NCBI RefSeq assembly: GCF_019320115.1
Contig: NC_089581.1
Location: 72,089,155 to 72,153,154 of the forward strand
DNA: 64,000 bases
From: Miscanthus floridulus
Taxonomy: Eukaryota > Streptophyta > Magnoliopsida > Poales > Poaceae
Direction: 5' to 3'
In this document: positions 22,701-34,971 of the stretch, piece by piece
How the letters are laid out: the number at the start of each line of letters is the position of its first letter
Position numbering within the stretch: the stretch's first letter is position 1
Program-made: the position numbers and the translations under genes
The notes under the pieces: generated by a model
Told to the model about the DNA's origin: nothing
The model's input: the letters and a program-made list of their open reading frames with translations, nothing else
Database searches by the model: none

Positions 22701-23105
22701 GATCTGATGGAGACTGACATGATACTTAAGGACTTTGAAGGTAATACATCTAAGACCTGGGGGGGCAATAAACATCGAACTGACAATCGGAAGCAAGACT
22801 CTGCTCACCATATTCTTCATCATCGATGGAAAAGGGTCGTACAGTTTGCTCCTCGGTCGTGATTGGATTCATGTGAACTGATGTATACCATCGACCATGC
22901 ATCAGTGTTTGATTCAATGGCATGGAGATGATGTTGAACTGGTTCACGCTGATGAGTCTGTGAGCATTGCAACAGCCGATCTAGTCTTTTGGGAACTAGG
23001 AGACTTTGAATGTTCTTCTGGCAAGTCATGGGAAGGAGGCTTCATTAAAATTAGCAATGAATGCCAACAACCGATGCAAGCGATTGGCTCTGAGAGTTTG
23101 TTTTA
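19787..23105 (+). pseudogene. E1 gag and protease, broken
   Basis: The start is ATG at 19787 (MAVHNNNDILMLHYEDLPDG), 12 bases after the PBS. The capsid-type Retrotrans_gag region lies at 20594-21180 (YRLPEFAKFTGQDSTSTIEH). A zinc-knuckle-like CKFHNATSH...NEC, clear in E2, is near 21530, and a second Cys/His cluster, CPFFRHY...CLECS, at about 22010-22075. The retropepsin has MLVDGGASVNLMPY at about 22627 and, in another frame, GRDWIHVN and MHQCLIQWHGDD; the final frame ends at 23105. Stops at 19883, 20234, 20905 and elsewhere, and a 1-base loss near 21400 relative to E2, inactivate it. At least two stops are CAG to TAG changes, since E2 still has CAG. Confidence 0.85.
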
Positions 23106-23616
23106 GTAGAAAAGTCACGGCTCCATGTCGGCCATTGGATTAAAGGAAGAATAAGCATTGAGTCCTGGAGATGGGTTTAGGCCGATGTATGTGGATGTTG
23201 AGTCAAACTGTAAGTGCAATTCAGAGTTAATGGATTTCTTAAAGAAGTTCTATTTTGCTTAATAGGATGCTTGACCAGGGTTGATTAATCATTTGACCTT
23301 TGATATGAAAAGTTCTGTGGGACATTATCCTAACATCTGATCAACATTCAATAGCTGATCCATTCTCGGGTCTAATAACTAGTACCAGGAAGGGTATCGC
23401 CTCTAGTTCAAAAAATAAAAATCTTCAAAGACAATAAAAGCCAATACGATATGTATCACCTATAGAACAAAAACAAAAAGCAAAAATAGTCATACATAAG
23501 GGCATTGCACTAAGACACATTCATGAAAAGAACAAGAGTCTTTGTTCATCGGATTACCCTAGATACAATCTAATCAAGGACCTTGTTCACCACATCCTAG
23601 GTGGATGTGATGTCTA

Positions 23617-24410
23617 CTATGGCCTCCGCTGCCATAACAAATTCTTTGAGCAGGTCCTCATGTTCCTTCGGACCGTCACCCATTGGAAACCAGTCTCCAT
23701 GGCATGGAGCTCATACCTAGTTTGGACTTGTGCCGTAGTCAACGCCACCACCGCAACGTGACGAACGCTGTGGAGAGCAATCTCTTGAACGTGGGCTAGG
23801 ATGTCTTGGAGACGAGCGGCAATGGGGGAACCCCAAGCATTAATGGCATCCGTGGCCGCATTCACCGCCAGTTGGAGAGACTCCAACTGCACCATCAGGG
23901 CTGATAATCACAGGAAAAAAGACTATTAAGATAAAGAAAATGGAAATCAGAATGAAGCGTTCCTGGAATTCATCTTACCCACCACCATGGCATCAGACTC
24001 AGCCAGCCATGCTCGGACGGCGCTGGCCTCCTCCTCAGCCATGTGAAGGGTGACCTGAGAGACCCCAAGGCGAATCTCAAGTTGGCTGTTCTCCCAAGTC
24101 ACCTCAGAATAATGATTCTGAGCCATCCTCCACTCATGAAGGTAGCGCCAGGCGTCGTCACCATTATAGGAGTCAGAAGAATCCGATGACGAGGCCGCCA
24201 CAGAAGATGCAGCGTCAGAGGGCTCGCCAGCTTTGGGGAGAGGACAAAGATTGTCATTCACAACAAACCTATAGGCGAGTCAGAATAGTTCATCATCATA
24301 AATAGGAAATGTCAATCTCACCTTATGCGTCGGAGACGCTGGTTCATAGGTGTGTTCTCCTCTGGGATCTCCTCTGCCATGCGCTTGCCTCGGTTGTTCT
24401 CACTGGCCAT
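23617..24410 (-). CDS. Antisense gene copy A of E1: spliced, open, 220 aa
   Basis: Exon 1 is 24410-24322 (MASENNRGKRMAEEIPEENT), ending AAG before a GTGAG donor. Exon 2 is 24268-23979, after a TATAG acceptor; it is Ser/Asp-rich (SSDSSDSYNGDDAW) then helical and acidic. Exon 3 is 23900-23617, after a TATCAG acceptor, starting ALMVQLESLQLAVNAATDA. The lengths 89, 290 and 284 join in phase into 221 codons including the stop, without an internal stop. The last 20 or so residues appear frameshifted compared with copy B. The family is a likely coiled-coil protein of unknown function, in the position of Tat-lineage antisense ORFs. Splicing is inferred from sites and phase only. Confidence 0.6.
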
Positions 24411-25589
24411 GGAAAATGATTAGATCTGTGAAAGAGAGAAAGAAAACCACTATGGGGTTTTGGCAGGCAGAGAAAAGCAAAGGAACAGTTGCAAGTGGAG
24501 ATATGTTCGAGGCCGAAGCCATTGGCTGGTATTTGAAGACACAAAGCGAAGAGGTGGACGCATTGGGGCACGCAAAAGGCAACCGTAGTTAATAGAAGGC
24601 AAAATGCCACTTCACCAATGCCGAAGAGAATACGACGTCGGTTGACTAAGGATAGAAGATCAAGGTTCTCTTAATAAAGGCCGTGTTTTTAGACCTAGAT
24701 AGGGTTAAAACCAAGAGTCTAGAATCGGCTATTTTCAAATTCGGCTCTTTAGCCGGAACAAAGGTGATCAATCGACTATGACAATCCTTTAGCCTCATGC
24801 CTATTCGAGTTGCCCTTGGCCAAAAGAATTTCACGATCAAAAGACTCCCCTAAACCCTGTGTCACCTTCAAGACCTAATCTTTAAAAATGGAAAAGGGAG
24901 ACAAGACTCTAGAGAGGGCTGGGGATGACTTACCCTTGATGGCCAAGAGCAAAAGAGCTGATAGAGTCACCTTATGAACTTGTGTATAGCCATAATTCAG
25001 TCTCTCCTTGCGAAGTTCAAACTAGATCAAGGTGCGTTATGTTGCTGAGCGATTTATCAGCCAAAGTCTACAAGAATTGTGGTGATGAATGACTTAGAAG
25101 ACTTGAGTTGCCTTCGGCTGCGTACTCTTGAAAAGCATTAAAGCCCATGAACCGAGGATTGCAGAGTATTATAGTTAAAAGGTCAAGAATGAGCAATTCT
25201 CTGGGAGAGATTTGGTCTAGAAAGTAAAATTGTCGATCGGGTCAAAGGACAACAAATCTAGTAAAGTGGTCACCTAATTGAGATGGACCTTATCGGATCA
25301 AGCGTTGTGCGCCTAGTAATACTTATATTTTGGAAACATTGAGAAGAGAAGAAGAATTTAGCAGAGCAATCAAATGGGGGACGTTTGGATTAATACTTCA
25401 CAACCAATTTGCTCGGTTGTCAGCTCTAATAGTCGATACTAGAAGGGTGTCGCTTTTGGTGCGAAGATAAACCTATAGGGGTAAAGCCGGTACAATGTGT
25501 ATCGCCCGCAGGAGCAAAGCAAACACGGACAAAGTGATGCATATAGTATGAAGTACAAAACAAAAGGAAAAATCACTTAAGACGGAGAA

Positions 25590-26391
25590 ATTGTTTGCTA
25601 ATATCACCTATTACAAACTACAGGCTGGAAAACACTTTGACTACTATATCATTGGCCTGAGAGATAAAGGCTATGGAGTTAGTAGCACTGAAGAAATCCT
25701 CAATCAAGTGTTCATAATCCCCAGGGTGCGCCACAGCTGGAAAACCATGGGGAAGGAATCAAAGCTCATGGCTAGAATGGACTTGCGTAGAAGCCAACAC
25801 CATGGTGGCACCATGATAGACACCGTGCAAAGCGACCCCCCTAACATGGTTCAGGATGTCATGCAGGCAAACCACCGGAACGGTGCCTCTAGCATTGACG
25901 AATCCCGCCGCATGCTCCACAGCCAATTGGAGGCTCTCTAGTTGGGCAGACAGATCTAAAAAGATTCAAAGGGGAGATGATCAGAGTCTTGAAGGTGAAA
26001 TTGAAAAGAGGCAAAGGTTATGATAGATATCTCACCCATCATTCTGGCCTTAGCCTTGACCAACCTATCCTCCACTGAATTGACCTCGAGAGGTGATCGA
26101 CTTCGAACAATGGCCAGGGCCAATTCTGCGAGGGAGAGGCATTCAGTGAGACTCTGGCCATGTCGATCAATGGAGGCAAGCAAATCATTGTTGTCAATCT
26201 GCCTCCTTTGATAACAAGGGAGCTAGGCGATGAGCTGTTAATGAAGAGGACCCTAAAGGCCGAATGGAGTTGGTACTATTCCTCAAGGTAGTAGGGGCAC
26301 CACGAGTTGTACCCTCCTGATGATGAAGGCATTGACGCGATGATGCGGGTCCATTGAGGGCCTCCTCAGCAAACTTCTTGCTATTCTCCAT
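25590..26391 (-). pseudogene. Antisense gene copy B of E1
   Basis: Paralogue of copy A, about 2 kb away in the same orientation. It starts at ATG 26391-26389 (MENSKKFAEEALNGPASS). The middle exon ends at 26036 before GTGAG, the same place and phase as in copy A (GMM|G against MVV|G). The last exon begins at 25955 after TTTTTAG with DLSAQLESLQLAVEHAAGFV, clearly related to copy A. Exon 1 and the middle exon are in different frames around 26183-26215, and a TGA follows SSHEL in exon 3 (about 25766), so this copy is probably broken. The segment preceding each copy also matches (GTACCAGGAAGGGTATCGCC at 23376, a diverged version near 25437). Confidence 0.55.
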
Positions 26392-27321
26392 GATCTCAAA
26401 CCTATAGAAGAGTAGGAAATACACAAAGGACGCAAAAGGTTTGAGATGAAGCGAGTTGTTTTTCGATCCCCAGCCATGTCCCGTATATATAGCCTGGGAA
26501 GGCAAAGAGATAGATTTCGCCAGGGGTGTGAAATTGAAATCAAATACAGAAACAGATCGATGCTCCGGGAATTCAGGGAAAGGATAACGAAGAGATAATA
26601 GATTCGGGCTCATTGCTTCCCCAAGTTGTAGAATATTGCAGATGGATACAAAAGATTTATATTGACCAGCAATCAGCCCACCAAGGTTTCTTTGGATTGA
26701 AGGGAGTTCGAATCCCAACAGGGCTGAAAGCCATCATAAACCAAGTCACATCGACCCGCTAATAAAATTATAACAGAGAAGGAAAAAAACCACCTACATA
26801 ACAATGCCCAGCTAAGTTCTCGGTGACTGGGAAACCGCTAGAAAGAAGCTTGTGGCTTTCCCAATGGGCATTTGAATGAGCAAACAAGGGAAAGGTGTCC
26901 ACACATTTTAGCCCTTGCAAACACTAGAACAGCTCTGCGAGCATGGAGAGAAGACCTAGGCGATATCATAAGGATTCTTCTAACCACAGTAGCTGATTCT
27001 CTTGCTCGATAAGGTGCTAAGATGGGAGACACAATCACCCTATGCACAAGAATTCTTCTAACCGCTCAAGATCTTCATGGCAAAAATATAGACCATGGAG
27101 GGTCTGGCGGAGTCAGAAGCACTCGAGAGGGCATATAGAATAGAAACATGGCTGAATTGTTGAAGTGCTCTTGCCAGGGTCGGATAGACATTTTATAGCT
27201 GACCTGGAAGGATAGATCTAAGTGCCCGTGAAGTAATGATGCTCTCGCAAAAGTTTTGAAGCATGGGCTCATGAGCTGACATAGGTGGCGACAAACAGTA
27301 GACCCCTAGATCAAGATTCTT

Positions 27322-30300
27322 TGTAATAGAATCGACCAATTTATAAGAGCACAAGTACAAAAGCAATCACCGGAGTGATTCAAACCGGCATACTTGAACC
27401 CATATAAACCCTGGTAGTCTACTGAAACCATGAAGGATTTCAAACCAACTTGCATACAACCAAGATCATAGTAATTCAACATAACAAGCCACATGTTACA
27501 TCCATTTCACAAGTAGTTCACAAGTACCTCATACATCAGAGTTCACATAGTTATTACAAAACAAGTTCACAAATAGCGGAAGCAAACTAGTTTGAGACCA
27601 TCACACACACTTAGTTTAAATACAAGCCAGTTCCATAGTCATATCCAGCAAAAGCATCATGATAAGATAATATAGATGATCATGCCCATGATCTAGTCTT
27701 CATCCCCCGCAGGGTGGAGACAATACTTGTAGTAACCGTTATAGAGCATGTCATCTACAACAAGGGGGAATAAACCCTGAGTACGAGAATGTACTCAGCT
27801 AGACTTACCCGTCGTAAACCAAAAATAAATGACACCAAGGAGTATGCAAGGCTTTATCGGTGGATCTTGCTTGACAACCATTTTGCATAAAAGCTTTAAT
27901 GATATAAGAGCATAATTTAAATTATGAGTAAGCATCAAGTTATCCATATTAACCTATCAACTAGATTAGCACTTGTACTAGAGCAAGCAATTGATTAACT
28001 CCAAACATTAGTAACCATATCCGGTATAATGTTGTATCATCATCATCATCATCAATTTAACCATCAAGTTCCATTAAGTGCATCTATGTTGCCGCTGCTC
28101 AGTCAAGTTCTCACTATCCAGGGGAGACAGTGATTTGAATCGATTCCTATCTAGCTGGAGGGGTATTCCTAACACAAACCCAGGCATACCGCGCGAAGGC
28201 AGCCTTAGGTCACCTTTGGTACAACTCAGGAATCGTGGTTCCAAATAGCGCCGCACCCTCAGGGAATCCACTCTGCCAGGTGGTCAATCTCACCTAGGAC
28301 TTACGCCAATGGCTCCCCACACATCCTTACTACCACCAAGGTGCGCACTTTCACTTCCCAGACTTTCGGCCTGAGTTGAGCTACTCGGCTTCGTGGTTGG
28401 AACGAGTTATCCGGCCAACTAAGTGATAGGCATGCGTTCAACATGACATGAGGACATGCAACGAATCGGTCCTTAACTAACACAGACGGGGATAGATCCA
28501 CACCCAAGACCTCCTTGCCTTGTTGCTTCTCTATCGACATCCCACCCAGTCATAATTCATTATTAACACATGGCTATCTTCCACGATAGCAAATATAGCC
28601 AACCGTGACCAGACATCATCCTAACTTGCAGGTGACAGGAAATCACCTGACTTTTACCGGTCCAAGCATGGCTAAGCTTTGATTCGCTCCTGGACCTAAA
28701 TAGGATTCAGGGTACGTATACTGGCCAAGGAATAGATATATATGCAACAAGTGTTTGCATCCAATTCCTATCACTTAATGCATCAACAAATAAAGATACT
28801 CAAAGTAACCATTTTCAAAACATAGGAGACTTAAAATGCTCTAGGGGCTTGCCTTTCAGAAAGATGAAGGTTGATGATCGGGACACTCAAGAACTTCTTC
28901 GCTGGCTCCTTCTTTAGGGGCCTGCGCCTCCTGCTCCTGAGCTTGCTGCTGCTCCTCCAGAAGTACTTGCTCGAATTCCTAGAAGTGTGACTCGCTCCAA
29001 AACACCTATTGCATGCATATGCATAGTATAAGAATCATGCATGCACAAGAGATGGAAGGTGATGATGAAATGTACAGCCATGTATAGATGGACGCATGAA
29101 AGAGACGATGATACAAGATTAACATCTATTTTACCATGTAGGTGCATATCTCTTTTAGAAAACAAGAACGGCACACTCACCAAGCTCTAACAACCTAAGA
29201 TAAAGTTGTTCATCTTCAGTAAGAGGTCTAGCACCTATAACTAACAAGTTATTTTAATTAGCCTAGCATCTAACTCATCACATCGACTCATATCAAGCAA
29301 ACAAGTTATTCACTGCAATCACAGTTTTCAAGCTGTAAATAGCAGCAGCTAGTTTTATCCATAACTAGAGTTGTACTAATCCAAAAGACATTCAACAAGA
29401 CAATCTAGAAATCTTATAAAATTATCTACAACTTTTATTTAATCAACAAAGTCTAATTCAAACTCAAACTAGGTCAAACAGACTGATCTTACAAAACTAT
29501 GTGGATTCCAGAGAGTGGGCAGTTGGGAGTGCTGACTTCCAACTGATATAACTCTCACACTACTAGGCCAAATGCCTGGAACTTTTGACACAAGCTAGAT
29601 AAATAAGTTCCCTACAACTTTGTTATTGACCAAATTCACAGCAAACATTAAGTTCACCAGTTAATTTGCTTAACTCTAAAATCTTTCTAGAAAGTCACTA
29701 TAAATGAATTATAGTGAAAATAATATTTCATTACATACAAGAATAACACCATGAGTACTACTAATGTTACCAACAGTTAACATACATCAAATGAACACTA
29801 GTAAACATAGTGGCCATTCCTAAATAAATTATTTTCATGCCTTTATTAATTTATTTAGATAATTAGGTTAAATAATAAACACATATCCAAAGTGTATAGC
29901 AAATTCTCCAAAAATTAAAGTAGCTTATACATATCTCCAATAGGCTACTGTATAAATTTCACATCATTTAAACAAGCATAACATCCTACACAAAAATAAC
30001 AACCCAGCAGGGCTTAAAATAGCATAAATAGGAAACCCTAGTGAAAAGTGTCAAGCAACAAATTTTATATTTTTCTTAGCATCCTTAAGGTACCAGGACA
30101 AACTCCAATAAATTTCATGAGCATGGGATTCATATAATAATTATTACAATTCACACAAGGATCATTTAATCATAAAAGGAAAATTAATAACTCAAAAACC
30201 ATTCATGCCCCGACACTCAAATTTTTACCAAAGCTTCTACTCATCAATAACAGCTCACCATACAAATTTCATAATTTTTGGATCACTAGAACTTTAGATA

Positions 30301-32168
30301 TGAATTAAACAACTTTGCATTCATCTAAAAACACATTTTAAGTTGTAATTTAATTCTTCCAGAAACTTTACTACAAGTGTTCATGTTATATTTTTCCTAA
30401 ATACTACACTTCATAAAGATCCTAACAAAATTGGAACCACCTAATTTGGATTCACCAAACTAGAGATATGAATTTTACAAAGTTGTATTCAAAACTGAAC
30501 AAATGAGCAATCTTTCAGGATCAAAGTCACCGACAACCGGGGTCCACCGATCAGTCGGGCCCGCTTGTCAGCGAAACGAAAATAGGGGAATGACATGGGA
30601 CAGCGCGGGATCGGCGCTAGCTCGCCGACGGTGGCTTCTCTGGCGACGGCGTCGGTACTACAAGCATGGCCACTACATCTCGAACACACTGAGCTAACTA
30701 ATTGGACCTATGGCCAGAGCTAGCGACTACGGCGGTGGCCATGGCGGTGCAGCGGTGTGGGACGACGGTGAGACGCCGGAGCTGGCGATGAGGGCTCGAT
30801 CCAAGGGTCGGCCAAGACTCTAGAGATCACAGCTAAGCTAGTGCACATGCTATCTAGGCAAGTGGTGGTCAGATGCGAGCTGGCCACAGCGACGGGGCAC
30901 GTCGGTAGAATACCGGCGTGGCTGTGCGCGACACGAAGACCTTACCGAGTGATTCAAGCTAGCAATGTGGGCACGGTGAGATGGTGGGGGCACAGTGAAG
31001 CTGCTATGGTGGTGGGGAAGTGATGTGGCATAAGCTACGGCTAGCAATGTCGACGGCGACATGGCGGTAGTCTGCTACGGCTGCTGCGGACGCGGCGGGC
31101 TAGCGCGAAGGCGAAGGAGAAGGCAGGAAGTGAAATGAGAGAGCGTGGGGTCACGGGCGAGCGCTGGCACTTGAGTTGGCGAGCAACGGCCCAACGTGGC
31201 CTGGCCAGGCAGCCCGGCAGCGACACGCGACCATCCACATGGCGTTCAACCTCTAAAATGGTCGGCACTGTAGCTACCGATTCAGTTCGTCCATCAGAGC
31301 TCAGCACCGGCCTGACATCGATACTTGGCGATGATAACTCTCCTAATACGTTGATCATTAGCGAAAACAATCTAAATGAAAGTTGTAGCACTACATACCA
31401 GCTACAATTTCTATTAAAGAATCAAAGTCTAACTCTCAACCAATGCAGAGTAAAATCATGCCAAAGTCAGCTTCACCAAACTGTAAATGCAGTCAATACT
31501 TAGAAAATTTTCTAAGTGTTGAATCAGCACCCAAAACTGACTTGTGGGCCATGTTTGGGACTGTTCCACATATTTTCATGAGTTGGCCTCTAAACAAAGT
31601 TTGTTCCACATATAATTTGCTACAACTTTTCTTTAGGTTGCTCAGACATGCAAAGCTTCTAAGTAATACTTTTTAAAAGGTCAAACAAATTGGTTCTAGG
31701 GTTTCCAATTTGCTCAAACCTCACTTAGGGGCATAATTAGTCAATTTAGTTAACATGAACAGTGCTCCACTATGTACCCTAAGTGTAGTTAAGGTGTTTT
31801 AGGTGATAATTAACCACACTACACATTGATCATACCAAAATCAAGCATCACATGCATTGAAATAGGGAAAACAAGTGAATTGCTACTTTTGTTTCAAAGC
31901 CATGTTTCATATGTTTCATGAGTTTGTTGCATAGTACTAACTAACCATGTTTCACTAAAGTAAGTGACATGTTTCAAGAGTGAGTTGAACATGTTGCACT
32001 TGAGTGTTGCGCACTATCCTATTTCATAAAACACACATGGAATATAAACATATGTTGCAATGTTTCAAAAGCATGTTCCAAACAATCAAAGCTCATGCAT
32101 GGATGAATGATGCTCATGTTTATGAAATGCAAGTGCAATTATGCAAGCCTAACACCTAGGGTGTTACA
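27322..32168 (-). mobile_element. Solo LTR, Del/Tekay-like, 4847 bp, with perfect TSD
   Basis: It reads TGTAATAGAATC on the left and GGGTGTTACA on the right, flanked by TTCTT at 27317-27321 and TTCTT at 32169-32173. Removing it restores GATCAAGATTCTTTACCC, which matches the undisturbed E2 sequence GATCAAGATTCTCTACCC. On the minus strand the LTR begins TGTAACACCC, usual for this group. I found no PBS, gag or pol inside, so it is a solo LTR. Within it, 30530-31250 is GC-rich, 29200-30480 is AT-rich, and an ATC microsatellite lies near 28035. Small open frames here look like chance. Confidence 0.82.
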
Positions 32169-32256
32169 TTCTTTACCCGTGACTACAGACCTATCGGGGG
32201 CACAGACATGATAATTTTGGAATAAAATTACTTTTATCCCAAAATTGGGGGGCATG

Positions 32257-33776
32257 TGTTTACACCAAAATTTGGAAGAAAGGTCACAGGGACTCGAAAG
32301 CTTCCAAGATCATATTATCAAGGAATCAATTGCATGCAGATTAGAACCAGTCGATTCAGATGCAAAACTGGAATCAACTTTTCTTCAGATAGCGCTAGTG
32401 GATAACGACAAAGGCTATGATCGGCACTAGGACGAGGCATGTTGGACTCTACAAAAAGGAAAAGATTAGAGTCTAAGTTATCTTAGATTAGAGTCTAAGT
32501 TATCTTAAATTAGGAATGTTTTCTATATGGTCAAAAATTATGATGAGTCGTGCTTAGACAGGAGTCATCCGCAGGCCCCGAGTATAAATATCAAACCCCG
32601 GCTATTGTATAAGACACACAATCAATCAAATACAAGTTATTTACTTTTTCAGCTCCGACCACCGCTTAGGAGTAGGAGTAGAGTAGATATCGGTGAGTTC
32701 TTCAGCAAGTATGGTTGCATCGATCCGGTCGACCTCCACTGCTTGTCTATAAGTACCATCATGGCTTATACCTCTGTTCGTACGACTGCAGCGATCTAGG
32801 TCGACCTCCACTATGACTCTAGTATGAGTTAGTTATCGACTCTTGTCTAGTTCAAGTACCGCTGCATCGATCCGGTCGACCTCCACTGCTCGAACTAGAT
32901 TAAGGTCAAGTTATCGGCTCTATCTAAGGGTGTCATTCATTTGGATAGATTCATTAAGTTATCGATATTACTTATTACTTCCATTGTTATTTAATTACAA
33001 CAATATCACTTCGCCCGATTGGGATTGATCTAGATCGGCCTTATATCTTTGTTAACCCATCAGTTTGTTAATCTAAAACTGATTTAATCTACACTTTAAA
33101 AGATGAGTTATGTTTTATCGGCTGTTTTACATCAATCTTGATCGTGGCATAGCGTGTGGTTAAGGCGTGTTTGATCTTGAGTAGATCTATTGGCTAGCGA
33201 AAACTATTCCATGGCCTGTTATCATGGCCTGTGTGATTCTGCCTCACACCCCCACTATTAGCACCATGGAGTGGGGATCATTAGTTGGTAGATCTATTCC
33301 TAAGAGGGCATGATCTTAACTGTGTGTTATGCCTGAATCGGCTATTTTAGCTGATATCGAGTGATTTCATGAACAGTTCATGTCACGAGACCATTGAAGT
33401 AGCGGTAGGTTGAAAGATATGTTAGCCCCATGATCTTATTATTGTATTATGGCCTGCATGATTCTGCCTCATGCCCCACTGATATTAGTAATAAATTAGG
33501 GTTGTCGAGGCTATTGTTCTTTCTATAGCCTGGATGATTCTGCCTCATGCCCCACTGGTCACAACGATAGATGAGATCTAATATGTTCATTAGATTTATC
33601 TCTATTAAATGGTTGAATGATGATGAACTATTTCTTTTATAAAAAAGGGGGTTCAGTTACTTGCAATCATTGGCTTAGCATGAACTAATTATTATTAGTA
33701 TCTTATAGCCATTGACCAATATTTGTTTAAAGAATGATACTTATCCTGAATTATAACCGATTCTTCTTACACAACC
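32257..33776 (+). mobile_element. E1 right LTR (L2), 3' truncated
   Basis: It starts TGTTTACACCAAAATTTGG after a PPT-like GGGGGGCATG and follows L1 closely, including the TATA box (32583) and both repeat families. It also has a local duplication TAGATTAGAGTCTAAGTTATC at about 32466-32510. Similarity to L1 ends after TTCTTACACAACC; the last 270 bases or so are missing and a different, repeat-rich sequence begins. Confidence 0.8.
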
Positions 33777-33784
33777 TCATGAGC

Positions 33785-34055
33785 TTTCTCCATCTAACCT
33801 ATGGGACCCGAACCTATGGGGCCTGTCTCCATGTCCATCCTGACATATGGGACCCAATGGCTTGCAGTGTCACTTTTGCTTGTGGACCCTTCTCCATCCG
33901 ACCTGTGGGACCCAATGGTTTGCGTGTCACAGTGTACCTATGGGACCATCTGACTTTTGGGACCTAATGGCTTACATGTCAAGTGTACCTATGGGACCTT
34001 TCTCCATCTCCATCTGACCTGTGGGACCCGATTGCTTGCGTGTCACTTGTTGCCG
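33785..34055 (+). repeat. Degenerate minisatellite at the E1 breakpoint
   Basis: About four irregular copies, 55-75 bases each, of a unit containing TCCATCTGACCTGTGGGACC and AATGGCTTGCGTGTCAC. It begins right where the E1 LTR is cut. Confidence 0.6.
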
Positions 34056-34089
34056 CCAGGGTTTAATATATTCAAACTCAAAAAACCAT

Positions 34090-34160
34090 GAGACCTAGGA
34101 GTCAAACCCAGGACCTAGAGCAAAGAATAGACTATCTTCACCATTGCGCTAGATGCTTGG
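34090..34160 (-). repeat. tRNA-related (SINE-like) fragment
   Basis: On the minus strand TAGCGCAATGG (34151-34141) fits the pol III A box TRGYNNANNNG, and GGTTTGACTCC (34108-34098) is one base from a B box GGTTCGANTCC. The spacing is as in tRNAs and tRNA-derived SINEs. No cloverleaf with a proper acceptor stem is apparent, so a decayed SINE is more likely than a tRNA gene. Confidence 0.4.
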
Positions 34161-34971
34161 TTGTGGTGAATTGTCTTTGGAGTAGTATATGTTCTCTATG
34201 TGGACAGGTTGACTTATATATTGGATATATCCCTATCCTTTGCAAGTGGAAACAAATCTATGCCCGTTGGACTTGTGACAACGGCAGCGGCGACAATGGA
34301 GGATCCCCAGTGTGCTGTGGTGGCTTAGGCTTCCTTTTGGAGGCTAGGCGGTGGGTCTTCCCGATGGAGTGCGGTGGCATTGGCATCCATGTCCATTGTG
34401 TGCCATGATAGAGGCGACAAATCCAATCCACATGTCTCCTTTCTCGCCTTTTCCTGTTTGCTTCACTATTTTGGTCCTTCCTTGAACATGAGGTATATAA
34501 GAAACATTGTAGCATTTTAGATCTGGTTAGTCCAATGATGATGAAAAGAACTAGGAGATGGCACTGGTTGGTTTTCTATCGACGCATGTCACTTGCAGAT
34601 CTATCTAGGGAACCAAACAGGCCCTTCGCTTCTACCTTAAACAATTTGTGGTCCAATGCTTGCTTGATTCTACATTTTTTTCGTATGCTCTAGTGCCACC
34701 AATGAGTCCTTATGGTATTTTGAACTTGTCAGAGGCCACATTTTTGTGCCAATGATGTCTACATGGTTGTTGGATGTATTAGGATGCAGCTCATATGTTT
34801 GCTTTCTATGTCTTCTCCTTGTTGACAACCAAGTTGTCCATTTGGTTCCAAACAAGATGAAGGCATCAAAAGCAAATCAATGCTTTGTGTCCATCATTCA
34901 CATGATTGAGGCCACTAATTAATGTCTAAGCTGCACATGTTGCTACTAATGCCAATGATGATCACTACCAC
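34161..34971. other. No gene recognised
   Basis: Low-complexity-free, low-coding sequence. At 34604 there is GGAACCAAACAGGCCC, a word often found at the ends of grass DNA transposons, but I could not find its inverted partner. Confidence 0.4.

Larger units (their letters stand above)
17985..33776 (+). mobile_element. E1: non-autonomous Tat-like Gypsy element
   Basis: Left LTR 17985-19750, gag-protease 19787-23105, two antisense genes (23617-26391), a conserved 3' region (26650-27316 and 32174-32256), a PPT-like AAAATTGGGGGG at about 32241, and the right LTR from 32257. A 4847-bp solo LTR is nested at 27322-32168. No reverse transcriptase, RNase H or integrase is present: sequence similarity to pol stops about 150 bases after protease. 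The right LTR is cut at about 33776, so no right target duplication is seen. Stretches 23106-23590 and 24411-25589 hold no sense-strand gene. The E2 element shows the same gag-protease and the same loss of pol. Confidence 0.8.

Noticed and set aside
28030..28060. ATC trinucleotide run
   Set aside because: A six-unit microsatellite inside the solo LTR; common and without further meaning.
31135..31503. 122-aa plus-strand frame in the solo LTR
   Set aside because: No motif; it lies antisense within an LTR and has no counterpart in the other LTR of the same type.
34090..34160. Possible functional tRNA gene on the minus strand
   Set aside because: A- and B-box words are present, but no acceptor stem or anticodon arm fits; a decayed SINE is simpler.
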